Below, piece by piece: positions 10,404 through 18,332 of a DNA stretch of 64,000 nt (position 1 is its first letter; every line of letters starts with the position of its first letter). The position numbers and the translations under genes are program-made. The notes beneath the pieces were generated by a model. That model did no database searches. It was not told the origin of the DNA and saw only the letters and a program-made list of their open reading frames with translations. The DNA comes from JAXMAR01 sp046350295 (GTDB lineage Bacteria; Planctomycetota; Planctomycetia; Gemmatales; Gemmataceae), in NCBI GenBank assembly GCA_046350295.1, contig JAXMAR010000016.1, positions 62,001 to 126,000 of the forward strand, given 5' to 3'.

Positions 10404-13149
10404 TCAGGTCCGCCAGTAGCTGGGCGCGGCGCCTTGTCCGTGTCCTTCAGCTTCAGGTCGCCGTGCCGCACCCCTGTCATTCAATGGCCTTGTCGAACTG
10501 TACTCGATTGCGATAGGCCAGCGCAAGATCCCGGTGCGTTTCGGCCTTGCGGGGGTCGAGCCGCCAAGCGCGTTCGAGGGCCGCCGGGCCTCGCCGGGGT
10601 CCAACTCCAGCAAGAGGTTTCCGAGCCAGTACCAGCTCTCGGTATCTTTGGCATTGAGCTGACCGCGTGGCGATAAGCGTCGATCGCCCCGCCCCACGTT
10701 GCTCGCGCAATGCATCGCCGAGGTTCCCATAAGCGTCCGCAGATGCGGCATCTCCACGCGCACGGCTTCCGGTAGGCCGTCACCGCGCTCGGGAGGTTGC
10801 GCCATGGTCGAAGCACGATGCCGAGATTGTTCCAGGCCCCAGCGTAGTCCGGGTCGATCTCGAGAGCCGTGCGGTAGGCGTCGGCAAGCGTGCCTTCCAT
10901 CGTTCGTACGCGTTAACAGCCATCCCAAGTTGAACCAGGCATGTTCGCCGCGAGGGCGAATGGCCGCCGGCGCCGCGAGCGACGCCGAGCCGCATCCCGG
11001 AAGTTCTTTGCTCAACTACGCGACGACCACTTCGATTGACGCCGTAGTTGTCCGGCATGAAGGGTGCTCCGCGCTGCTCACCTGTCGCGCAAGGCCGGCT
11101 CCTCCAAGAGACGGCCCGCCGTACCGATCACGGCCGACATTCCTTCGATGCTCGGCGAGCAGCCTGGCGGCGATCCCGGTGAGCGATTTGATGTCCGCTT
11201 TGCGAATGAGCTGGTGGAGGGATTGGCATCGGCCAGGGCGGCGATTTCCTGGAAGAGCTCATGCTCCTTGGGCCCGACCCGGTAGGTCAAGATCGCCAAG
11301 ATCGTCCACCGCCTGGAGAAGCGCTCGCCACCGGCGAGGCCCCGATGGTGCGCGACGTCCTCTTTTTCCGCTCCGAGCGTCAACTTGAGCCTCCGCGTCG
11401 CGCAGGGCGGCTTCGCCGGCCGCGAGCCGCTTCACGAGTGGTCCGGGCGCCGAGGCTGACGTGTGATCGAGGTGGATTTTTCCAGGGCGCAGGGCCATTC
11501 TCATGTCCGCGTCGTCGGCGCTCAGCGCCGCGTGGTCGCCCGGAAATTCCCCGGACCGCTGGATCGAGCGCTCACTACCCGCCGCCAGGTCTTTGGCCCG
11601 CCGTGCGCCGCTCCTGCCTCCTTCAGGCGAAGCTGCCATTCGGCCGTTCTGTTCAGCGAAGACTCCCCGTTTTGTTCGAGCCGTTTGCGAAGGCTGATCG
11701 TCTGCGTCGCGAGCGTCGCGTCGATACCGCGAATTCTCTTCTCGCGCGCCAGATGTCGCTCGCTTTTCCACCGCGCGCTCTTTTCCAAAAGTCATGCGCT
11801 CGAGTTCGTCGCGGCTCTGTCGGGCCTTCCATCCGCCTGGTGTTCACCAGTGCCTGCCGCCAGGCCCGCCACCAGCGTCAACAGCCGCCACGCTGCGCCA
11901 GTGTGACCTGGTGGCGGTTGCTCCTCCCATGCTCCTCCTGCTTCTTCGACGCGCGACGCTTGATCTCCTCCGCCTTGGTCTGCGCCTGGGCGCTCGATTT
12001 CCGCGTCGCGTAGCCTCTCCCGCACCTGGCGTTGATAGAGGCCAACGCCTCCGCCACGACCCCGCATGGGCGGGACGGTCCCTTTGCGAGCCAGGCAACG
12101 CCGCGCCAGGGCGACCAGGTCGACGTCCGCGCCGCACGCGTCGAGCCGGGCAAACGCGTCGCCCAGGCCGCCGGCGTGCGCCGCCCGCAGCACCTCGGGG
12201 AAGGCCGCGCCGGAATAAGGAGGCCGGCCCGTGAGGAGAATACCCGGACAGCGCCGAGGGCGAACACGTCGCAGCGCTCGTCGAGTTCCCCTGTCGCCCC
12301 CACCGCCTGCTCCGGCGGCATGAACGCTGGCGTGCCCATCGCCTGACCGCCTCCGTCTCGAAGCGTCCGAATCGGTCCCAGCCGCGGTAGCTTGTCTCCG
12401 CGGTGCTTGCCTGGAGCGGACGCCGGCGTCCACGCCCGCCTCGCTGCCGCCCGCGTCCGCGGGTCGAGACCGCGGGCGGCCTCCTTCAGGACCTTGCCAG
12501 GCCTTCAGTCCATCACTTGCACTTTACCGAAGGCGCCGACCATGATGTTCGATGGTTTCCAGGTCGCGGTGCAGGATGCGCCGATCAGGCGCATAGGCCA
12601 TCGTCTGGCAAACCTGCTCGAAATGCCGAGAAAATGTGCTAGATGGCGGCGCCCAGAAACGCCCCGGAAGTCCCTTGGCCGGGCGCTCGCCGTCTCCCAC
12701 AATCGTCGCGGCGGCCGCATGCGTGTCCCGTGCTTCGCGCGGCAGAAGCTCCGCCAGCGTCTTTCCCTGGATCAACTTCATCGAGTAGTAGGGACGGCCA
12801 TCGGGTAGCTCGCCGCGGTGGTGCACCGGTGGAATACCGGGGTGCTGGAGTTGGGCCATCACCTGCGCCTCTTCGAGGAAGCGGCGCTTGAGGTCGGCAT
12901 CGTGAACGAAGGCCAGAGGCAGCACCTTGACCGCGAGGACACGGCTGAAGTCCGAGTCGCGCGCCCGCAGCACGACGCCCATGCCCCCCTGCCCGATCTT
13001 GTCGAGTAACGCCACGTTCTCGATCGCCGAGGCCACCCGCTCGCCGGCGGATCCTGGTCAGTGTGCGCCTGGGCACGTCGTGCGCACGAGCGCGATCCGT
13101 CGCGCAGATCCGGCGTCTCCACAGGCTCGGGGAACGATTCATCGGTCAT
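10404..13149 (-). pseudogene. Ser/Thr protein kinase with C-terminal TPR repeats, multiply frameshifted
   Basis: The start MTDESFPEPVETPDLRDGSR resembles kinases of the Gemmata group. The kinase domain is clear across frames. It has a glycine loop IGQGGMGVVLRARD, a VLAVKVL lysine, RRILHRDLE in the catalytic loop, SNIMVGAFGKVQVMD, and MGTPAFMPPEQAVGATGELD in the activation/APE region (here PPEQ). It is followed by a probable membrane helix near 11860-11830 and an alpha-helical middle (VGPKEHELFQEIAALADANP). TPR units at about 11000-10480 include RTALEIDPDYAGAWNNLGIV and WRLDPRKAETHRDLALAYRN. In the family this is a transmembrane Hanks-type kinase with an extracytoplasmic or protein-binding TPR tail. 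More than ten frame changes are needed, so as written it encodes no full kinase. Confidence 0.72.
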
Positions 13150-13218
13150 GGGGCGACCCCCCGCAAGACAGCAGGCACGCGGTCGATTCCAGGTAGATTA
13201 TCGCTTAGCTCGGCTTCA

Positions 13219-13416
13219 TCAACATGTGCGGCCGATGCGTAGTTGGGGCACGCCGCCGTACTGCCAAGTCTTTTCGAGTCGGCGCAGGGCGGCACGGCAA
13301 GCGCGGTTGCCGCTCGACAGGACGGAGTAGACGGCGCTTGCGCCGTTCGGCGCTGCCGCCAATCGGAACATGACAACCTCACGCCTTCCAGCAGGGCGCT
13401 GTGCAAAAGACACCAT
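13219..13416 (-). CDS. Possible 65-residue hypothetical protein
   Basis: The frame reads MVSFAQRPAGRREVVMFRLA and later VYSVLSSGNRACRAALRRLE, with a natural composition and an internal region that looks more protein-like than the competing frame of the dioxygenase tail. It begins seven bases after the stop that the upstream dioxygenase gene would have after a frame correction. No family is recognised. It could instead be an artefact of the error-rich patch. Confidence 0.3.
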   Translation of the reverse strand: MVSFAQRPAGRREVVMFRLAAAPNGASAVYSVLSSGNRACRAALRRLEKTWQYGGVPQLRIGRTC

Positions 13417-13422
13417 CTCCGG

Positions 13423-14237
13423 CTACGCCAATGGATATCTCGCCCATTGGAACATCTGCTTGCCGATCGCGCTTTAGCGCGCAGCGGAAAGGGGGGGACC
13501 GTGCCGTTCGGCATCAGGGGCTCATTGAACGGAGGAACATCGCCGCGTTGAAACTCCAGTGCCAGGCTGATGCGCGGCTGGGGGGCGCGGGGGGTGCTAT
13601 GGCTGCCCCAGTGGATGACCTCGCTGTTCCAGCACAGCACCGATCCCGCGGCGGCCGGCAGCGCGCGGATATCGACCTGTTGAAAACGCCAGAAGTCCCG
13701 GGACGCAGTCCCATAGGTGGGATCGCGGTCGGCCGGCACGACGTACATGCAGCCGTTCAAAGGAGTGGCATCGGTGAGCGGGATCCAGATCGTCAGGGTC
13801 TTGGGCCGTCCGTCCGGAAACAGGCCGTCGAGGTCCCAATCACGATGGGGTGGCCAACCGCTCTCCCCCTTGCTCGGATTGACGTGCCACGCCCAGAAAT
13901 CGGGGCGGATCTTGAACTCCTCGCCCAGTACAGCCGCCACAACGTCCTTCAACCGGTGATACAACAGCCAGTATTCGTCGTAGAGAAACGCGAACACGGA
14001 CAGCCAGCCGTGCTGCTCGAGAGTGAGAATAGCCTGCGCCATCGCCCGTAGCGGCAATCCCCAATTCGGCGGGTCGATCTGAAAATACCCCTCGCGTACG
14101 ATCAGCTCATTCAACGTCCGGCCGAGCGACTGCTGAACCTCAAAGGCGGAAGCGTGCAGCAGGAGTTGGTCGTCCTGGATGTGCAGTTGCGGCGCCAGTT
14201 GCAACCAGTATTCAGGAGTCAGCCAGGTGTCGGACAT
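13423..14237 (-). CDS. Phytanoyl-CoA dioxygenase (PhyH)-like Fe(II)/2-oxoglutarate oxygenase
   Basis: The N-terminal 230 residues are clean. The metal triad is visible as HRD (H131, D133) and a distal His in VIHWGSHS (H209 or H213), with R222 as the probable 2-oxoglutarate-binding residue. The protein is soluble, with no signal peptide. The uncorrected frame runs on to 13146 with a low-complexity tail. A one-base shift near 13468, in LRAKAR, gives IGKQMFQWARYPLA and a TAG at 13423, which is a far more natural end for this family, so I place the end there. The substrate is unknown. It is encoded immediately upstream of the broken kinase gene and faces the same way. Confidence 0.72.
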
Positions 14238-14318
14238 TGGCCATGCCTGCCCTGGTAGTAAGGGACGACGCGCGCGTCACGAAGCGCGCACGCCGACCTG
14301 AGCTCTTCCTCGGCTCGA

Positions 14319-14564
14319 CTATTGCTCGTAGCGCTTCGTCCGGATGCTGCCGGTCAAGGGGTCGATCACGTAGTGGGCGCCGCCGCCTTGTGCCTGGCGA
14401 TTCCTCAACTCGTATTCCACATGCCAGCCGTCTGCTTCCAATGCAACGAGCGCCCGGTATGGGCTCAAATCGCGATACGCCTTTTCGGCATCGAGACGAG
14501 CGATTCTGAGTGCCTCATCGCTGGTGATATGCTTTTCGGCTTTCTCGGTCACGGCCGATGGCAT
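14319..14564 (-). CDS. Small PepSY-like / YP_DPLTG-type protein
   Basis: This is an 81-residue soluble protein. The end GGGAHYVIDPLTGSIRTKRY resembles the PepSY-type strand-turn-strand pattern (DPxTGxI), and the start is a helix rich in Glu/Lys. Many planctomycetes have small stand-alone copies; their role is not known to me. It lies 12 bp after the start region of the next gene upstream on the same strand and could be cotranscribed with it. Confidence 0.6.
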   Translation of the reverse strand: MPSAVTEKAEKHITSDEALRIARLDAEKAYRDLSPYRALVALEADGWHVEYELRNRQAQGGGAHYVIDPLTGSIRTKRYEQ

Positions 14565-14576
14565 GTGTTTCTCGTG

Positions 14577-16085
14577 CTACTTCCCCGGAAGGTAATTCAG
14601 CGTGTAATACGCCTCCTTGTGCAGCAGCGGCGATCCCTCGGCGGACGTCACGCCATTCGCGTGCAGCTCGTGGATATGGCCTTCGACCAGGCCATCCGTG
14701 TAGAGCCGCACGCTCTTCTTGTCCTTGCCCACTTCGATCTTGGTGATGGCGGGCTTGGTGTGGTCGACCTCGGGACTGCCGTACGCCGCTTGCATGATGT
14801 AGGTGTAGGTCACCATCGAGTAGGACTTGAGATCGCCGGCCGTCGTCGCGTCGATGTCCTTCGTGAAGGTCAGCTCGAACCCGTCCGGCTTGACGCGCAT
14901 CTCGTGGATTTCGAAGGGGACCTTGCCGGTCCAGGCGAGGCGTTCGATGGCGAAGGGCTTGGAGCCGCGGGCGCCCCAGCCGCGGCTGGTGCCGCCGGCG
15001 ATCAAGGAGCCGTCGGGGGCGAAGCGGGTGGGGACGTTGCCCGAGCCGAAGCCGGCCCGGAACGGGAACAGGGCGCCCTGGTAGCGGCCGTTGGGCGCCT
15101 TTTCGAGGAAGACGCGCATGACGGTCGAGTGAGTCTGATCGCCGACGAAGAGCTGCTTCTCGAACGGGCCGAACTTGCCGCCGGAGAGATCGCAATCGAA
15201 GCCGGAGGCGGACTGGCCCATCTTGTTGTAAGGGAAGAGGATCACCGGCATGACGAACTCGGGGATCTTCTTCGCCTCGACCGCCCAGCGGCTGCCGCTC
15301 TTGGGGACGGTCGGCGTCGGGCCGAGGGTCGGGTTGAGCTTGCGGGCCTCGGGGTACCACTTGAAGCTGTCGGGATGGCCGACGAAGCCGCCGTTGACGA
15401 GTTGCTTGAGGCCGCACGTGCCGTTCCAGGGGCCCTGGTTGTCGGTGTAGAAGACGTCCCCCTCCGCGTTGAAGCCGACGCCGCCGGGGGAGCGAACACC
15501 GCTGGTCGTCGGGACCCACTTGCCTTCGGGCGTGACCTTGCCGCCCCAGCCGCGGAACTTGCTGTTGGAGTTGAACGAGCCGGTGAGGCAGAGGGTGATC
15601 CAGATATTGCCGTCTTTATCGAAGCGGCTGCCAAAGGCGTATTCGTGGTAGTCGCCGTTGATCTCCCAGCCGTCGGAGACGGTCTCGAAGACATCGGCCT
15701 TGCCGTCGCCGTCGGAGTCCTTGATGCGGGAGACCTCGGGGCGCTGCGTGACGTAGAGCCAGCCGTCCTTGCGCCAGGCGAGGCCGAGGATCTCGTGCAT
15801 GCCGGAGGCGAAGCGGCTGAACTTGGCCTCCTTGGGGTTGTCGGTCAGGCCGTTGTCGATGATCCAGATTTCGCCGCGGCGGGTGCCGACGGCGATCTTG
15901 TTTCCGGGAAGCATCTCGATGGCGCCGGCTTCGAGGACCTCGCCGAAGGGGACCTCGTAGCGGAGGAGCTTGTAATAGTCGTCCTCGTCCGCGGGGGCGG
16001 CGGGGCCCTTCTTTTTCTTCTGGGCGTCCGCGGTCGTGGGGAGGGCGAGGAGGGCTAGGACGAGGAGGGAAAACCAGCGTTTCAT
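14577..16085 (-). CDS. Secreted PVC-type beta-propeller (sugar dehydrogenase-like), no haem domain
   Basis: This 502-residue protein starts MKRWFSLLVLALLALPTTADAQ, a Sec signal peptide, chosen over upstream in-frame codons that precede it. It is followed by propeller blades with repeated DGDGKADVFE, DNQGPWNGTCGL and GVRSPGGVGF type segments. It resembles PQQ/sorbosone dehydrogenase-like propellers that in PVC bacteria are often fused to cytochrome c. Here no CxxCH is present, and the separate pentahaem cytochrome at 18333-21095 may be its electron partner. This link is inferred from similar location and family habit, since a three-gene insert on the opposite strand separates them. Function and substrate are unknown. 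Confidence 0.75.
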   Translation of the reverse strand: MKRWFSLLVLALLALPTTADAQKKKKGPAAPADEDDYYKLLRYEVPFGEVLEAGAIEMLPGNKIAVGTRRGEIWIIDNGLTDNPKEAKFSRFASGMHEILGLAWRKDGWLYVTQRPEVSRIKDSDGDGKADVFETVSDGWEINGDYHEYAFGSRFDKDGNIWITLCLTGSFNSNSKFRGWGGKVTPEGKWVPTTSGVRSPGGVGFNAEGDVFYTDNQGPWNGTCGLKQLVNGGFVGHPDSFKWYPEARKLNPTLGPTPTVPKSGSRWAVEAKKIPEFVMPVILFPYNKMGQSASGFDCDLSGGKFGPFEKQLFVGDQTHSTVMRVFLEKAPNGRYQGALFPFRAGFGSGNVPTRFAPDGSLIAGGTSRGWGARGSKPFAIERLAWTGKVPFEIHEMRVKPDGFELTFTKDIDATTAGDLKSYSMVTYTYIMQAAYGSPEVDHTKPAITKIEVGKDKKSVRLYTDGLVEGHIHELHANGVTSAEGSPLLHKEAYYTLNYLPGK

Positions 16086-16301
16086 GGCGGTTCCTGATAG
16101 CTTTGCTTTCCGGAGCATTGACAAGTTCAGCACGTGGCTACTCGAATGCGCTTCGACTGATTCACGGGTAAACATATGCCTTGTCCATGCTTGTGTCCCC
16201 TCATCGCCTTGACGGAGGCTTGCGGGCTCTTCGGGACGCATTGACCTATCCACCCTCTTGACTTAAAGTCAATAGACACGCATGCTCCGCAGGAAACGCC
16301 C

Positions 16302-16676
16302 GTGGACGAACGCCGGCTGCAATGCGAGTTCTTCATTCCGATCGTGCGCGATTCCGACAAGAAGCCGCACCAAGCCGTCGCCTGCAATTTACTGGTGAAT
16401 GAGATTCGCCGTGTGTTTCCGGCCGGCCACAGTGGACCGGAGACGTTCTATCGAGGCGACAGTCTTGTTCCCGGCGAGTATGAGCCCGCGCCTGGCGTTC
16501 CACCGATCGCGGACACGAGCCGGCGGTACATCCTGGCCGTCGCTGACTCGAAGGTCAGCGACCTGCGTTCAATGCTGAGGATGGCCGCCCACACGTTCGA
16601 TCAGCAGGCGATCTACCTTTCCGTCGCCGGCGCTGTTGAGTTTATCGTGCCGACGGAAGAAGACGGTTTCCTGTGA
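16302..16676 (+). CDS. Unknown 124-residue protein, first gene of a two-gene unit with an XRE regulator
   Basis: A GTG start has AGGA seven bases upstream; the nearby ATG at 16282 is out of frame. The sequence is mixed alpha/beta, with a conserved-looking segment RRYILAVADSKVSDLRSMLR followed by FDQQAIYLSVAGAVEFI near the end. No signal peptide or membrane helix is present. It lies 18 bp upstream of a helix-turn-helix protein. A toxin followed by an XRE antitoxin would have this layout, but no toxin family is recognised, so no function is assigned. Confidence 0.65.
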   Translation: MDERRLQCEFFIPIVRDSDKKPHQAVACNLLVNEIRRVFPAGHSGPETFYRGDSLVPGEYEPAPGVPPIADTSRRYILAVADSKVSDLRSMLRMAAHTFDQQAIYLSVAGAVEFIVPTEEDGFL

Positions 16677-16694
16677 GGGAGATTGGAGCGAGCG

Positions 16695-17204
16695 ATGGGA
16701 AAGCGACCGAAGAAGACATACGACACCATCACGGGACGACGCATCACTCTGTCGAGGCTCAGCAAGGCAGAGCAGGCGTTGCTGAAGCGCGTGCGGCGCG
16801 AATACAACGCCCAAGCGGAGTGGACACGTTTCGCCGCCTGGTGGAATGGCGAGTTCAGCGAGAGCGGGCTGGGAACCGACTCGCCGGTGTACCGTATCTG
16901 CCAGGATTTGGAAGCGCGCCTCTGTATTCAACAAGGGACCGTGTCGCCGCCTGACTATCGAGACTCCCTCGCTGATCTCATCGACTCCCGCTTCGGCTCC
17001 CGGCAGGAGTTCTGCCGGGCGACCGGAGTCGACCCGGGTCAACTGAGCCGCGTGTTCGCGGGCCGGTCCGATTTATCGCTGCGCGCTTTGCAGAAGGTGC
17101 TGGAGGTTCTTGATGCCCGCCTGGTCCTTCAAACCGACGAGCAGACGCGCGAGGAGACGAGCGTGGCGCGGGCGGAGGAGGCGTTGGCGCTGGCGACACG
17201 GTGA
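16695..17204 (+). CDS. XRE-type helix-turn-helix protein
   Basis: The ATG at 16695 is preferred over a TTG four codons earlier because GGAG lies just upstream. The 169-residue protein has a basic N-terminal half (KAEQALLKRVRREYNAQAEW) and a C-terminal helix-turn-helix at about residues 105-145 (REFCRATGVDPGQLSRVFAG-like region, QEFCRATGVDPGQLSRVFAG in the sequence). Such domains bind DNA and often autoregulate a partner gene. The partner would be the 124-residue protein directly upstream. Confidence 0.75.
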   Translation: MGKRPKKTYDTITGRRITLSRLSKAEQALLKRVRREYNAQAEWTRFAAWWNGEFSESGLGTDSPVYRICQDLEARLCIQQGTVSPPDYRDSLADLIDSRFGSRQEFCRATGVDPGQLSRVFAGRSDLSLRALQKVLEVLDARLVLQTDEQTREETSVARAEEALALATR

Positions 17205-17297
17205 GACAAAGACGGCAGGCCGATTTTGCTGGCAGCCCGAGCGGCACTTCGGTAACTTCAGCTAAACGTCGAAACTCCCTCCCTGAGGAGTAAAGAC

Positions 17298-18269
17298 ATG
17301 CAAACCGATTACAAATGTCTTTCGCTTCAGCAGCCACATGCTTGGTTGGCCATCATCGGCCTGAAGAAGGTCGAAAACAGGAGCAAGCCGTCAAAGCATC
17401 GCGGGCGTGTTTTCATTCACGCCTCAAAGGTGAAGAAGCATGTAAAGCCGTTTCTGGAGGAGCATAAAGGACTGCACCTCAAGGAGGAATGGCTCAGTCT
17501 CGGGGCGGTGATCGGACATGCCGAATTGAGGGATGTCGTCCCGATCAACAAAGAACTGGAGAGTGACCCCTTCGCCGCCGGCCCGTTCTGCTATCTCCTG
17601 GAGAACGCCTTTTGCTTTCAACAGCCGGTAAGATGCGATGGCCAGGTGGGTATCTTCAATCTGCCCCACGACGTCAAAGAGCAACTCGACCATCAGTGCA
17701 CATTGCCCCCGCGCGACTGGAGCTTCCTACGGCGGTCGTTTGACACTCTCAAGCCCAGCCCCGAAGATCGCCAGCTTGGAATCGTTCTTTCCTACTGGGA
17801 CAATCAAGAGCAGGGTAAGGCTCTTGAACTCCTCGGAGAGATGATCAAACGGAAGAAGGACGCAGAGCTCTACGAGATGCGATCACGGATGCTCGCTGAA
17901 CTCGACCTTTTTCAAGACGCGATGACGGATCTCAACCATGCGATCGCGATTGATCGCTCGAATCCGGATTTGTTTGCCGCAAGAGGGAAACTCTATCAGC
18001 ATCTGGGCTACTCCAGGGAGGCGATAGTCAACCTGAGCGCCGCCATCGACCTGGATTCTGAGCGCGGCGAGTTCTTTTTTTATCGGGCTATCGCCCACGT
18101 CGCCGAAAAAGAGAACGAGAAGGCCCTTTCTGATTTCTCGCGGGCTATTGAACTCGACCCTCAGATGGCTCAACCCTATTCCTACCGGTCCTTCCTTTAC
18201 TCGAAAATGCGGCAGCCCGACAAGGCAAACGCCGATCTGGCGAGAGCGAGGAAACTTTTGTCGCTTTGA
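17298..18269 (+). CDS. ASCH (PUA-like) domain fused to TPR repeats
   Basis: Residues 1-130 form an ASCH domain: YKCLSLQQPHAWLAIIGLKK, VENRSKPSKHRGRVFIHASK and LSLGAVIGHAELRDVVPI match the family pattern of a small beta-barrel that binds RNA or modified nucleotides. From about residue 150 onward there are at least four TPR units (for example AMTDLNHAIAIDRSNPDLFA and ALSDFSRAIELDPQMAQPYS). The 323-residue protein is cytoplasmic. The GC content looks lower than in neighbouring genes. An ATG with GAGGAG upstream fixes the start. The domain pairing is unusual; a role in RNA or nucleotide-dependent regulation is only a guess. Confidence 0.8.
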   Translation: MQTDYKCLSLQQPHAWLAIIGLKKVENRSKPSKHRGRVFIHASKVKKHVKPFLEEHKGLHLKEEWLSLGAVIGHAELRDVVPINKELESDPFAAGPFCYLLENAFCFQQPVRCDGQVGIFNLPHDVKEQLDHQCTLPPRDWSFLRRSFDTLKPSPEDRQLGIVLSYWDNQEQGKALELLGEMIKRKKDAELYEMRSRMLAELDLFQDAMTDLNHAIAIDRSNPDLFAARGKLYQHLGYSREAIVNLSAAIDLDSERGEFFFYRAIAHVAEKENEKALSDFSRAIELDPQMAQPYSYRSFLYSKMRQPDKANADLARARKLLSL

Positions 18270-18332
18270 TCGGCGCGCCGCGCTGATCCGTCCACGTCCA
18301 GGTTCTCTTTCTTGACCGCCGGCAGGTGGCCA

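Noticed and set aside
14322..16058. 578-residue plus-strand frame opposite the propeller protein
   Set aside because: Shadow frame; no motifs, and the minus-strand gene has signal peptide and blade repeats.
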